Shown here one piece after another: positions 9,779-18,778 of a stretch of DNA of 64,000 nucleotides; the first letter of the stretch is position 1; every line of letters starts with the position of its first letter. The notes under the pieces are model-generated. The model made no database searches and was not told where the DNA came from. It saw only the letters and a list, made by a program, of their open reading frames with translations. Source of the DNA: Bacteroidia bacterium (GTDB lineage Bacteria; Bacteroidota; Bacteroidia; Chitinophagales; Chitinophagaceae); contig JAUIBA010000014.1 of NCBI GenBank assembly GCA_030427635.1, forward strand, positions 1 through 64,000, given 5' to 3'. A program made the translations under genes and the position numbers.

Positions 9779-10378
9779 ATGTTCTATTCGTTCAAGGGGT
9801 TTATACCCGTCGTGCATCCGTCTTCATTTGTTCATCCTCAGGCAGCGGTAACAGGCAATGTTATTATAGGCCGTGATGTATATATAGGTCCGGGTGCTGC
9901 TATTCGTGGCGATTGGGGAGGAATCGTAATAGAAGATGGCTGCAATGTGCAGGAAAATTGTACCATACACATGTTTCCCGGCATCACCGTTACCCTGCGC
10001 GAGGCCGCCCATATTGGTCATGGCGCTATAGTGCATGGTGCCAATATAGGCCGCAATGTACTGGTGGGTATGAACGCTGTACTGATGGATGAAGTAGAGG
10101 TAGGTGATGAGTCTGTAATAGGCTCTATGGCGTTTGTGCCTGCCAAAACTATTATTCCGCCGCGCTCACTGGTGGTAGGTAATCCGGCAAAGGTGATTAA
10201 GCAGGTAAGCGATGAGATGCTGGCATGGAAAACGATGGGTACGCGCCTGTATCAGGCACTGCCTGCCGATTGCCATAACAGCCTTATTGCCTGCCAGCCA
10301 CTACACGAGGTGCCGGAAAACAGACCCACTCAGGAGTCGCTATACACTACCTGGCAGTCTATCAAAGATGGAAAGTAA
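9779..10378 (+). CDS. PaaY/CaiE-like gamma-carbonic-anhydrase family protein
   Basis: The 199-residue protein is a left-handed beta-helix with hexapeptide repeats (such as VIIGRDVYIGPGAAIRGD), as in gamma-class carbonic anhydrases, PaaY and CaiE. The three histidines that would bind zinc at the trimer interface are present: H64 (CTIHMF), H81 (IGHG) and H86 (IVHG). PaaY acts as a thioesterase linked to phenylacetate degradation and CaiE is linked to carnitine metabolism, but no such pathway genes occur nearby, so the substrate cannot be named. The C-terminal 30 residues are an extra helical tail, as in PaaY. Confidence 0.88.
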   Translation: MFYSFKGFIPVVHPSSFVHPQAAVTGNVIIGRDVYIGPGAAIRGDWGGIVIEDGCNVQENCTIHMFPGITVTLREAAHIGHGAIVHGANIGRNVLVGMNAVLMDEVEVGDESVIGSMAFVPAKTIIPPRSLVVGNPAKVIKQVSDEMLAWKTMGTRLYQALPADCHNSLIACQPLHEVPENRPTQESLYTTWQSIKDGK

Positions 10379-10385
10379 CGGCATG

Positions 10386-10410
10386 AAAAAAGACGTGCTC
10401 TGCACGTCTT
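10386..10410 (-). terminator. Terminator for the cold-shock gene
   Basis: Read on the minus strand, a perfect 9-bp stem (AAGACGTGC/GCACGTCTT) with a 3-nt loop is followed by a run of six T. It is 35 bp past the stop codon of the cold-shock gene. On the plus strand it has no T tract, so it serves the minus-strand gene. Confidence 0.85.
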
Positions 10411-10444
10411 GGAAATGATATGTTCAGCTTTCAGCAGTAAAGGC

Positions 10445-10636
10445 TCAGAGCAACTTTACGTTTACGGCATTCAGACCTTTCTTACCATTTTGTACTTCAA
10501 AAGACACCTTGTCTTTTTCACGGATCTGATCTTTAAGACCAGTAACATGAACGAAAATGTCCTGACCACCGTTTGATGGTGTGATGAAACCGTAACCTTT
10601 GGTCTCATTGAAGAATTTAACTATTCCTTCTTGCAT
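10445..10636 (-). CDS. Cold-shock domain protein (CspA family)
   Basis: The 63-residue protein is a single cold-shock OB-fold domain with both RNA-binding motifs: RNP1 KGYGFI at about 13-18 and RNP2 DIFVHV at about 26-31. Such proteins bind single-stranded RNA/DNA and melt mRNA secondary structure during cold shock or growth transitions. Its length is close to the family norm of 65-70 residues. The gene is a single unit with its own -7 element (10666-10673) and terminator. Its leader is short and A/T-rich, unlike the long thermosensing leader of E. coli cspA. Confidence 0.95.
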   Translation of the reverse strand: MQEGIVKFFNETKGYGFITPSNGGQDIFVHVTGLKDQIREKDKVSFEVQNGKKGLNAVNVKLL

Positions 10637-10665
10637 TGTGGAGAGAATAAAAAATTAATAAAAAG

Positions 10666-10673
10666 CAAACTTA
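10666..10673 (-). promoter_or_regulatory. -7 element (TAAGTTTG) for the cold-shock gene
   Basis: A perfect TAnnTTTG on the minus strand, 29 bp before the ATG. The region between is A/T-rich without a ribosome binding site. Confidence 0.65.
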
Positions 10674-10729
10674 GCTATTTTTTATTAAATACATTAAAAA
10701 TATTTTGTGCTGCAAAGGGGGGATTTTAT

Positions 10730-10762
10730 AAAAAAACGGGGGCATGATCATGCCCCCGTTTT
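10730..10762 (-). terminator. Strong terminator of the metalloprotease gene
   Basis: A perfect palindrome (AAAACGGGGGCATGA paired with its complement, 10733-10762) is followed on the minus strand by seven T. It lies 20 bp after the metalloprotease stop codon. Confidence 0.9.
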
Positions 10763-10782
10763 CACCTTCTGAACCTGTTTTT

Positions 10783-13700
10783 TTACTTGTCTACGGTCAC
10801 TTTAAATGTAGCGTGTGCACCATCAGCGCTCACAGTCAGCAGATACACTCCTGCAGGTATGCCCGCCGGTAATGATATCAGATGACTTACTTCACCGCTA
10901 TTGGTCTGCACATTGCTGTTATACAGTTGCTGACCCAGAACGTTAGTCACATTTACCATTACTTCTTTGGCGCTGCTCACGTGTCCGGCCAGTGTAAATG
11001 TTCCGTTATTGGGGTTAGGGAGTACCGCAAATGCGTTGCCATTGCCGGCAAGCTCCCATACACCCGCAGGGAACAGCACTGTATAGCCGATGCTGGTATT
11101 GCTGGCGGGTGTTACACATGCAACAGAGGTAGTTACGCGGCAGTTGATAAGCTGCCCGTCGCTGAGGTCATTGGTAACATATGTCTGCGATGTGGCACCC
11201 GGTACTGCTATACCGTTTGAGAACCACTGATACAGCGCTGCGCTGCCGGCATTAGGCGCTACAGCTGTAAACGTTACTGTGCTGCCCGGTGTAATAGGAG
11301 TAGGTGCAGCAGTGATATATACCACATTTACTGCAGGTGGCTGCACTGTCATGGTAAATGGCGCACTGGTTGCAGTAGCTGCAGTAGCACATACCGCGCT
11401 GCCTGTCATGGTACATACTATCACATCTCCGTTGGCTGGTGTGGTAGTATAGCTGCTGCCGGTAGCTGCCGGTATGCCATTTTCTGTCCAGCTGAATGAA
11501 GGCGTAGCGCCTCCGTTTACAGGTGTTGCTACATAGGTAACGCTGCTGCCGGTACATACAGTATCGTCAGGCATAGCAGTGATAGTTACATCCGGTACTA
11601 CGCTTGTGGTTACAGTCATCGTTACATCGTCTGTTGCGGTAGCAGGCGCTGCGCATGGCAGGCTGCTGGTTAGCTCACAGCTTACTATATCGCCATTGGC
11701 GGGTACATATGCATAGGTCGCTGCTGATGTGCCGGCAGGTGTGCCGTTTACAAACCACTGGTATGCTGGTGTAGGTCCGCCATTCACAGGAGTAGCAGTG
11801 AAGGTCACTGTACCCACTGCCGAGCATACAGATGTACCTGGTGTAGCGCTTACGGCTACAGAAGGCACCACTGCCGAGCCCGCTACTGTTACCACCACAT
11901 CGGCCGATGTGCCGGTACAACCGGTATTCGTTATCATTACACGGTAGGTACCGCCTGCTGTTACTGTATAGGTGCTGTTGGTAGCGCCGGGAATATCTGC
12001 TGCTGCCAGCTGCCACTGATACGTATAGCCTGCTCCTGTTGGTGCAGCGGTAAGTACATCACTGCCACCGGTACATATGGTTACAGCTCCGGTAGGAGTA
12101 GTGGTAGCCGTTGGTGTGGTATTTACAGTCACTACTACCGATGATGCTGAAGTACAGCCACCGCCGGTTACGGTATAGCTGATGGTGGTAGTACCCGCAG
12201 CTATGCCGGTCACCACGCCTGCAGCACTTATAGTGCCCACAGCTGTGTTACTGCTGCTCCATGCACCACCCGGGGTCACGTTGCCCATAGCAGTGGTAAA
12301 GCCGGTACATACGGTTGTAGTACCTGTTACAGGCGCTACAGCTACAGGTGCATTTACAGTAAGTACCCTTGTAGCAGCAGTACTGCCACAGCCATTGGTT
12401 ACCGTATAGCTGATAGTAGTAGTGCCTGCTGCAATACCTGCTGCTACGCCTGCTGCATCTATAGTGCCTACAGCAGTATTGGTGCTGGTCCATGCGCCAC
12501 CTGCGGTGATATTGCTTAGTGTAGTGGTGCTTCCGGTACATACTACTGCAGTGCCTGTTATGGGGCTTACTGCCGGTGTGGTAAGTACGGTAACCACCGC
12601 AGTTACATCCCCGGTGCCTACATGGTAGGTTATGGTAGTAGTACCTGCCGATATACCGGTTACTACGCCGGTTGTGGTATTTACAGTTCCTACAGCAGGT
12701 GTGCTGCTGCTCCATGTACCACCAGGTGTAGCATCATCAAGGTCGGTAACAGCACCCACGCATACGGTAAATGTACCGGTTATAGGGTCTGTTGTAGGGC
12801 CGGGGTTTACTCTGAAGTTGCTGCCATTGATATTAAAGAAAACGTTGCCGCTGCCTTTAACTTTTATCCTTGCCTGTGTGGTTGCTACAGGTGGGTTAGC
12901 TATGCTTACGCTGGCAGTACCGGTATTGGGGAATGTGCCTATTGTATAGGGCCATGTGTTACCTCCGTCTACCGACATGAATATGTCCACATTGGCGGCG
13001 CTTACAGGGGCAGCATTGGTACCTACTACATCCCATGTTATGGTTTGTGTAGAGCCACCGGTATAAATAACAGGTGTATTCTGGCTCGTAACCCTGAAGC
13101 CCTGGTAGCCATTACCTGCGCCGGTAGTAAAGGCATTGATATGTACGGTATCATCAGGCAGCAGGAAGCAGCCCATACCGGCACGTACATTACGCACAGC
13201 CATTTTCAGTGTCAGATAACGGGTAGTATCAGGTGCTTTTTCTCCGGTATTGGAGAGTACACCTGAAAGCACGTTGGACAATCTAGGGAAGATACGGGTA
13301 GGGTCATATACCGGCTGGTAGCTGCGGAATATAGGCCCGTAAACAAATGTCTGATTCAGACGCGCACCAAAGTCGCCCAGGTTCCACTGATACCAGCCAT
13401 ATGTAATAGCAGTATCGCCGGCAGAGCCTGTAGCTACAGGACCTGTAAGCTCAAACGGTGTTTTGTAAGGGATGTTATAAATAGCAGTATAAGACGATGC
13501 CAGTGTAGCTACTGAGTGGCCTGAAGAAGTAGTTACAGCACAGCTTCCGCCCGAACCGCTTATGTGTGTCTGTATGCGTGTAAGGCTGGCAGCAGAGAAA
13601 TAGGGGCTGCTGTTGCTCTGCACATTGTCAGGAGAGCAGATACCTGCATAGTCCATTATCGTTACACCACTGGCAGGCTCATAGGCATTTGCAGATGATG

Positions 13701-14985
13701 CATTACCATTGCATGAGCCATTCTGGTTGTTGTTGAAAGTATGTGGCGAGCCGAACTGGTGACCCAGTTCATGTGCCACATAGTCTATATCAAACGGATC
13801 ACCAACAGGAGAGCTGGAGCCGGTTACACCGCGTGCTTTCTGGGAGTTGTTGCATATTACACCCAGCCCGGCCAGTCCGCCCGCGCCTGTTGTAAATACA
13901 TGGCCCACATCATAGTTGGCGCTTCCTATACGCACATCGCAGGTAGTCTGGTTGGCGGTAAGACATGCACTGGCATTACTGTTTATGGCAGAAAACGGGT
14001 CAGGGCCATTACTGCTGCCTGTAGCTGTAGGCCATATAAGCTGGTCTTCATTGGGCACAAAATTCAGCTGTACCGCTATCTCTCTGTTATATACACCGTT
14101 TACGCGGTTAATAGATGTTGTAGCTGCACTCAGGCACTGGGCAATAGTAGGGCTGGGCATGCCGGTAGCAGCCTGGCAGTAAAAGCTGTTGGCAGAGAGT
14201 GCCAGACGGTAGGTGCGCACTGTTGTGCCATTTACTACGAGCTCGGCAGCGGTATGTCCGGTTCCGGGTGCCGTTACCTGGCCGCCGGTATTCTGTACAC
14301 CTACCACAGCTGGCAGGCTCAGGCCTGACAGGTTTATTGCAGGCAGGCTCTTATGCTGTTTCAGCTGCATAGGCTGGCCTATAGGGCTTTCATCCTCATC
14401 GTGTACACCGCATATCATGCGCTGTGAGTAAGGGCGCTCATCATCTCCCTTGTAGTGGAGTATGTAATAGCCATCATTGAGGTTGTCATACGGGTCAGCA
14501 AGAGCTACCTGCTCACCATCGAAAATAACGTAGTGAAAACCAAACAGGGTAAAGTCAAATTTTGCGGTTACCCTCGTGTCATTCACTGCCTCGGCCGTAA
14601 ATGTTTTGATGTCCGGATATCTGGTTGCCATATCAGCATCCATCATAGGAGTTTCCCACACTCTGAAGTCACGCATTTTACCATCCGGCATAGGCACGCT
14701 TATAATCTTTGCCTGTTCGTATCCGGCAGGTACTGACCAGAACTGCGCCTTTAGTGCATTCATATCTGCACGGTAGAGTGAATACTTTTTCACATTCGGG
14801 TGGCGAAACAGATGAGGGGCAGGTGCTGCTGATTGCGGTACACTACTCCATATCCGGGTTGCAACCGGCTGCTGAATCTGGGATTGCTGTCCAATAACGG
14901 TTTTCCGTATTTTCTTCTGTGCAAACATTGTATTTGGTTCACACATGCAGGAAAGCAATGCAATACATGTAACTATTTTTCTCAT
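10783..14985 (-). CDS. Secreted reprolysin-type zinc metalloprotease with Ig-like repeats and T9SS sorting domain
   Basis: The 1,400-residue protein has an N-terminal signal (MRKIVTCIALLSC...FAQ), a propeptide-like region to about 250, and an M12B-type catalytic domain with the zinc motif HELGHQFGSPH (H405, E406, H409, H415) and a Met-turn at TIMDY (M444). Then come a beta-rich segment (about 500-740), three BIG2-like Ig repeats (about 750-960), four further Ig-like repeats with conserved Cys and WxxxG patterns (about 960-1300), and a T9SS type A sorting domain (PNPNNGTFTL... to the end). The Ig repeats closely resemble those of the adhesin at the window start. Likely role: extracellular or surface-bound protein digestion; the target is unknown. 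Confidence 0.92.
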   Translation of the reverse strand: MRKIVTCIALLSCMCEPNTMFAQKKIRKTVIGQQSQIQQPVATRIWSSVPQSAAPAPHLFRHPNVKKYSLYRADMNALKAQFWSVPAGYEQAKIISVPMPDGKMRDFRVWETPMMDADMATRYPDIKTFTAEAVNDTRVTAKFDFTLFGFHYVIFDGEQVALADPYDNLNDGYYILHYKGDDERPYSQRMICGVHDEDESPIGQPMQLKQHKSLPAINLSGLSLPAVVGVQNTGGQVTAPGTGHTAAELVVNGTTVRTYRLALSANSFYCQAATGMPSPTIAQCLSAATTSINRVNGVYNREIAVQLNFVPNEDQLIWPTATGSSNGPDPFSAINSNASACLTANQTTCDVRIGSANYDVGHVFTTGAGGLAGLGVICNNSQKARGVTGSSSPVGDPFDIDYVAHELGHQFGSPHTFNNNQNGSCNGNASSANAYEPASGVTIMDYAGICSPDNVQSNSSPYFSAASLTRIQTHISGSGGSCAVTTSSGHSVATLASSYTAIYNIPYKTPFELTGPVATGSAGDTAITYGWYQWNLGDFGARLNQTFVYGPIFRSYQPVYDPTRIFPRLSNVLSGVLSNTGEKAPDTTRYLTLKMAVRNVRAGMGCFLLPDDTVHINAFTTGAGNGYQGFRVTSQNTPVIYTGGSTQTITWDVVGTNAAPVSAANVDIFMSVDGGNTWPYTIGTFPNTGTASVSIANPPVATTQARIKVKGSGNVFFNINGSNFRVNPGPTTDPITGTFTVCVGAVTDLDDATPGGTWSSSTPAVGTVNTTTGVVTGISAGTTTITYHVGTGDVTAVVTVLTTPAVSPITGTAVVCTGSTTTLSNITAGGAWTSTNTAVGTIDAAGVAAGIAAGTTTISYTVTNGCGSTAATRVLTVNAPVAVAPVTGTTTVCTGFTTAMGNVTPGGAWSSSNTAVGTISAAGVVTGIAAGTTTISYTVTGGGCTSASSVVVTVNTTPTATTTPTGAVTICTGGSDVLTAAPTGAGYTYQWQLAAADIPGATNSTYTVTAGGTYRVMITNTGCTGTSADVVVTVAGSAVVPSVAVSATPGTSVCSAVGTVTFTATPVNGGPTPAYQWFVNGTPAGTSAATYAYVPANGDIVSCELTSSLPCAAPATATDDVTMTVTTSVVPDVTITAMPDDTVCTGSSVTYVATPVNGGATPSFSWTENGIPAATGSSYTTTPANGDVIVCTMTGSAVCATAATATSAPFTMTVQPPAVNVVYITAAPTPITPGSTVTFTAVAPNAGSAALYQWFSNGIAVPGATSQTYVTNDLSDGQLINCRVTTSVACVTPASNTSIGYTVLFPAGVWELAGNGNAFAVLPNPNNGTFTLAGHVSSAKEVMVNVTNVLGQQLYNSNVQTNSGEVSHLISLPAGIPAGVYLLTVSADGAHATFKVTVDK

Positions 14986-15094
14986 GCTTAGCGCGCTTTA
15001 AGGAAAGTTGAAATTACTCAATAAACCGGAAAATGAGAAAAATTATCACATAACATACTGATGTCGTATGTCATTGCCACGATTGATATTTGGC

Positions 15095-15102
15095 TATTTT
15101 TG
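15095..15102 (+). promoter_or_regulatory. -7 element (TATTTTTG) overlapping an alternative 5' extension
   Basis: A perfect TAnnTTTG ends 7 bp before the ATG at 15110. It lies inside the longer reading frame that begins at 15068, which favours the later start for the binding-protein gene. Confidence 0.5.
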
Positions 15103-15109
15103 CGCCGTC

Positions 15110-16354
15110 ATGTGGTTGCGTATCTGTTATGCTGTCTTATTGAGCTGTTTGTTACTGCCGGTATGGTCGCTTCATGCCCAGACAAAAGGGAATGCTGCAC
15201 CGCTGGTTTCGCATCGCAGGCAGGAGCTGGCTTATCCCGATAGCAGAATGCAGAAACGGTATCGGATAGCAGTTATCGTTCCTTTATATCTTGATGAACT
15301 GGTGCGGGGAGAGTCTGTTACATTCAAAGATAAGGTGCCAGACAAGGCTGCCGACGGACTGGCGTTTTATCAGGGGCTGAAGCTGGCTGCAGACAGCCTC
15401 AGGCGTATGGGTGCCAGACTGGATATAGATGTTTATGATGCAGGCTCCTTTTCCCAGTCGCCCGATATGCTGATTAGTAACAGGAAGCTGGATTCTGTAG
15501 ATTTTATTATTGGAGCAGTAGAGCAGCATGATATACCATCACTGGCAAACTATGCACGTAAAAAGCGTATCAACTTTGTATCTGCGCTTACTAACTATGA
15601 TGGCTGGGTGAAAGACAACCAGTATTTCACATTATTACAGCCATCGGTAAAGAGTCATTGCGAGTTTGTCATAGATGAGCTTTCCCGCCGCTACCCCGAG
15701 CAAAATGTTACCTTATGTTACAGGACATCCTCCCTGGCCGATGATAATGCGGCATTATATATACTCAATGATTTATATGCCGATGTGGTTTTCCGTAAGA
15801 TGCAATGCAATCAGGTACCCACACGCGATGAGCTGGCAGCCGTGCTGGACACCACACGGCCCAATATCATTGCCATGAGCATCCTCGACCCTGCATATGC
15901 CGATAGTCTGTTGTCATCTTTGGCCCGTTATTTCCCTTCTGTACACTTTGATGTGTACGGTATGCCCACATGGCAGCATATGGCATCGCTGCGCCGCACC
16001 GATGCTTATCAGAACATAACGGTATATGTCCCTTATCCTTTCAGCTACGATAATGCAGATAGTGTATTGCTGGGGCATATTAAAGAAACCTTCGCCGATG
16101 AATTTGGCGGTACACCACCCGAAATGGCGCTGAGAGGTTATGAAACCATGCTGTGGTATGGCTCTCTGCTACGCAGCTACGGCACCATATTCAATGATAA
16201 ATATGCCGACCTCACTGCCGCACCCTTTACATCTTTCCGCATTCGGCCCCGCTGGGATGCCAATGGCAGCCTGCTCTACCTGGAGAACCGTAATATATAT
16301 ATGACAGTGTTTCAGGCAGGCTTATCTCATACCATACGCCCGGCCCGTAAGTGA
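15110..16354 (+). CDS. Exported periplasmic-binding-protein-like (type 1 fold) protein
   Basis: The 414-residue product has a signal peptide (MWLRICYAVLLSCLL...LHAQ) and then a body like type 1 periplasmic binding proteins of branched-chain amino-acid transporters (RYRIAVIVPLYLDEL..., GLAFYQGLKLAADSL, DVYDAGS). The final part, with REGYETMLWYG-like and FRI-like stretches, fits the closing lobe. Bacteroidota carry related proteins fused to LysM domains; no LysM is present here, and there is no ABC permease or ATPase nearby, so a sensing or scaffold role is as likely as transport. The start is uncertain: an in-frame ATG at 15068 would add 14 residues, but a -7 element lies between the two. Confidence 0.75.
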   Translation: MWLRICYAVLLSCLLLPVWSLHAQTKGNAAPLVSHRRQELAYPDSRMQKRYRIAVIVPLYLDELVRGESVTFKDKVPDKAADGLAFYQGLKLAADSLRRMGARLDIDVYDAGSFSQSPDMLISNRKLDSVDFIIGAVEQHDIPSLANYARKKRINFVSALTNYDGWVKDNQYFTLLQPSVKSHCEFVIDELSRRYPEQNVTLCYRTSSLADDNAALYILNDLYADVVFRKMQCNQVPTRDELAAVLDTTRPNIIAMSILDPAYADSLLSSLARYFPSVHFDVYGMPTWQHMASLRRTDAYQNITVYVPYPFSYDNADSVLLGHIKETFADEFGGTPPEMALRGYETMLWYGSLLRSYGTIFNDKYADLTAAPFTSFRIRPRWDANGSLLYLENRNIYMTVFQAGLSHTIRPARK

Positions 16355-16729
16355 TATGCATAAATTTTATCAGTCTTTTCTGTCGTTAACAGATAACTTG
16401 TTTCTATAGTCCTAATTTTGCATGGTCATTGCCTGCGGCAATTTCGGGATGTACAATTTTTTAGTCAATACCGGTTATCTGCACCTTCAGATAATATATA
16501 CCATACTTTGTCTGTGGTTTCTGGCATGTATGCCCGGCATATATGCTGCCCTTATCCGCACGGTACGGTTTTCAGTCGTTGATTCTTTACCCGGCACATC
16601 ATCTTTTATTCCTGTATATACTGCGCCAGGACAGCCTCTCCCGATTTATACACAATCAGGTGTGGCTAAAGGCGCATGGTTGATTAGATTTGCAGATAAT
16701 TACGATTATAAAATATTAAACGGAGTAGC
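16355..16729 (+). other. Leader region upstream of kup
   Basis: This 375-bp gap holds two perfect -7 elements, TAATTTTG (16413-16420) and TAGATTTG (16685-16692). An open frame from 16422 (110 codons, overlapping kup) has an ATG only 1 bp after the first element and no recognisable protein features, so it is not called as a gene. No known potassium or c-di-AMP riboswitch could be recognised by eye. Confidence 0.5.
16685..16692 (+). promoter_or_regulatory. -7 element (TAGATTTG) for kup
   Basis: A perfect TAnnTTTG 37 bp before the kup ATG at 16730. A weak GGAG lies 8 bp before the start codon, one of the few Shine-Dalgarno-like sites in the window. Confidence 0.55.
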
Positions 16730-18694
16730 ATGTCATCAGGACATAGTGATATAAATAAGGTTTCGGTTACATCGTTGCTGGTAGCGCTGGGTATTATATA
16801 TGGAGATATAGGTACCAGCCCGCTATATGTGATGAAAGCTATTGTGAGTGGTAGGCCTATCAGTGAAATGCTTGTTTACGGAGGTATTTCCTGTATCATA
16901 TGGACCATCACTTTCCAGACCACCTTTAAATACATATACCTGACACTTAAGGCCGATAACCATGGTGAGGGCGGTATCTTTTCCTTATATGCACTTGTGC
17001 GGCGTTATGGTCGGTATCTGGTCATACCTACCATACTGGGGGCCTCCACCCTCCTTGCCGATGGTATTATTACACCGCCCATCTCGGTAGCCTCGGCTGT
17101 AGAGGGGCTTACCAATATTCATGGGTTTGAGCATCTGCACACCGTCCCTATTGTAATTGTTATCCTTTCCGGGCTCTTTTTCTTTCAGCGGTACGGTACC
17201 AGTAAGGTAGGGGCTGCATTTGGTCCGGCTATGACATTGTGGTTTTCCATGATTTTTGTATTGGGAGCATTACAGATTATAGAGCATCCCGGTGTATTGA
17301 AGGCCCTCAATCCTATGTATGCCTACAAGCTGCTCACTGTATACCCTAAGGGTTTCCTGCTGCTGGGTGCGGTATTCCTCTCTACTACGGGTGCCGAAGC
17401 CCTCTATTCAGACCTCGGTCACTGTGGTAAGCGCAATATCCGCATATCGTGGGTGTTTGTAAAAACATGTCTTATTGTAAACTACATGGGGCAGGGCGCA
17501 TGGCTTATGAGTCAGGGCCAGGGTGCCATACTCAATAATGTGAATCCTTTCTTTGAGATAATGCCGCAGTGGTTCCTCGTGCCCGGTATAGTGGTGGCCA
17601 CTATTGCTGCCATTATAGCATCGCAGGCCCTCATTACCGGTAGCTACACACTTATCAATGAGGCAATGAACCTTAACTTCTGGCCACGCGTCACTGTGCG
17701 CCAGCCTACAGAGAGTAAAGGACAGATTTATATCCCCAGTGTTAATATCATGCTGTGGATAGGGTGTATTCTCATTACACTGCATTTCCGCACTTCTTCC
17801 AATATGGAGGCAGCCTATGGTCTCGCCATTACCCTCACCATGATGGTAACTACCTATCTGCTTTCTTACTTCCTCTTTTTCAAGCTGCGCTGGCCGAAGC
17901 TGTTTGTTGTGGCATTGCTCATATTGTTTGCAGGCATTGAGATATCCTTCTTTATGGCCAATGTGCAGAAATTCCCTGAAGGAGGTTACATTACGCTGCT
18001 CATATCATCATTCTATGTCTTTGTAATGTATTCTATATACACCGGCCGCAAAATCAGTAACCGGTTTACACGCTTTGTCGATTTCAGTAAATACATAGCG
18101 CAGATAGGGGAGCTGAGTGTGGACGACTCCATACCAAAATTTTCTACGCACCTCATATATCTTACCAAGGCCAATCACAGGCAGCATATAGAAGAGAAGA
18201 TAATCAAATCCATATTTGCACAGAAACCTAAGCGTGCCGATGTATACTGGTTTGTACACATTCACCGTACAGAGGAGCCATATACACTTACTTACGATGT
18301 ATCTGAATTATTGGATGACCGCGTTATTAAGATTAATATCAATGTAGGTTTCCGTGTGCAGCCGCGCACAGAGTTATATTTTAAGAAGATTGTTCAGGAG
18401 CTGGTAGAGGCTAAAGAGCTGAATCTGCACACCCGTGACGATGGCTCTACCCGTTACAACAGTGAGCCAGACTTTAAGTTTGTGGTCATAGAAAAATACC
18501 TCTCAGTAGAAAATGAGTTTACACTCAGTGATGGTATCATGCTTAATGCCTACTTCTACCTGAAAAATCTGGGTCAGAGCGATGAAAAGGCCTTTGGTCT
18601 GGACAAGAGCGATGTGATACTGGAGCATGTGCCGCTTGTATACCAGCCGGTACAGAGTATAGACCTGCAGCGGGTACACGGCAGGTATAAATAA
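16730..18694 (+). CDS. kup: Kup/HAK/KT-family potassium uptake transporter
   Basis: The 654-residue protein begins with the family signature (LLVALGIIYGDIGTSPLY, about residues 14-31) and has about 12 hydrophobic segments up to residue 440, followed by a hydrophilic cytoplasmic tail of about 200 residues. Kup transporters import K+ together with protons across the inner membrane. The length is normal for the family (620-700). The transmembrane motifs GVVFLSTTGAEALYSDLGH-like (about 205-225) and ALITGSYTLINEA (about 300) are intact. It stands alone, with its own promoter element and a hairpin immediately after the stop. Confidence 0.95.
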   Translation: MSSGHSDINKVSVTSLLVALGIIYGDIGTSPLYVMKAIVSGRPISEMLVYGGISCIIWTITFQTTFKYIYLTLKADNHGEGGIFSLYALVRRYGRYLVIPTILGASTLLADGIITPPISVASAVEGLTNIHGFEHLHTVPIVIVILSGLFFFQRYGTSKVGAAFGPAMTLWFSMIFVLGALQIIEHPGVLKALNPMYAYKLLTVYPKGFLLLGAVFLSTTGAEALYSDLGHCGKRNIRISWVFVKTCLIVNYMGQGAWLMSQGQGAILNNVNPFFEIMPQWFLVPGIVVATIAAIIASQALITGSYTLINEAMNLNFWPRVTVRQPTESKGQIYIPSVNIMLWIGCILITLHFRTSSNMEAAYGLAITLTMMVTTYLLSYFLFFKLRWPKLFVVALLILFAGIEISFFMANVQKFPEGGYITLLISSFYVFVMYSIYTGRKISNRFTRFVDFSKYIAQIGELSVDDSIPKFSTHLIYLTKANHRQHIEEKIIKSIFAQKPKRADVYWFVHIHRTEEPYTLTYDVSELLDDRVIKININVGFRVQPRTELYFKKIVQELVEAKELNLHTRDDGSTRYNSEPDFKFVVIEKYLSVENEFTLSDGIMLNAYFYLKNLGQSDEKAFGLDKSDVILEHVPLVYQPVQSIDLQRVHGRYK

Positions 18695-18725
18695 TAATAG
18701 CTGCAGGCAGGCCTGCAGCTATTAT
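18694..18725 (+). terminator. Terminator-like hairpin after kup
   Basis: A 15-bp perfect stem (ATAATAGCTGCAGGC with its complement at 18711-18725) starts at the kup stop codon. It is strong but has no long T tract, so termination is probable rather than certain. Confidence 0.6.
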
Positions 18726-18778
18726 CATTTACGTTTGTCCACGTCTGGTATTATCTGTTATTTCTTTATGGTCAGGTA

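Noticed and set aside
13741-14328. 195-codon plus-strand frame opposite the metalloprotease
   Set aside because: It lies opposite the conserved catalytic domain (including the zinc motif) and has no family resemblance.
16422-16754. 110-codon open frame before kup
   Set aside because: Its ATG is only 1 bp after a -7 element and it overlaps the kup start; the translation shows no domain, signal peptide or family resemblance.
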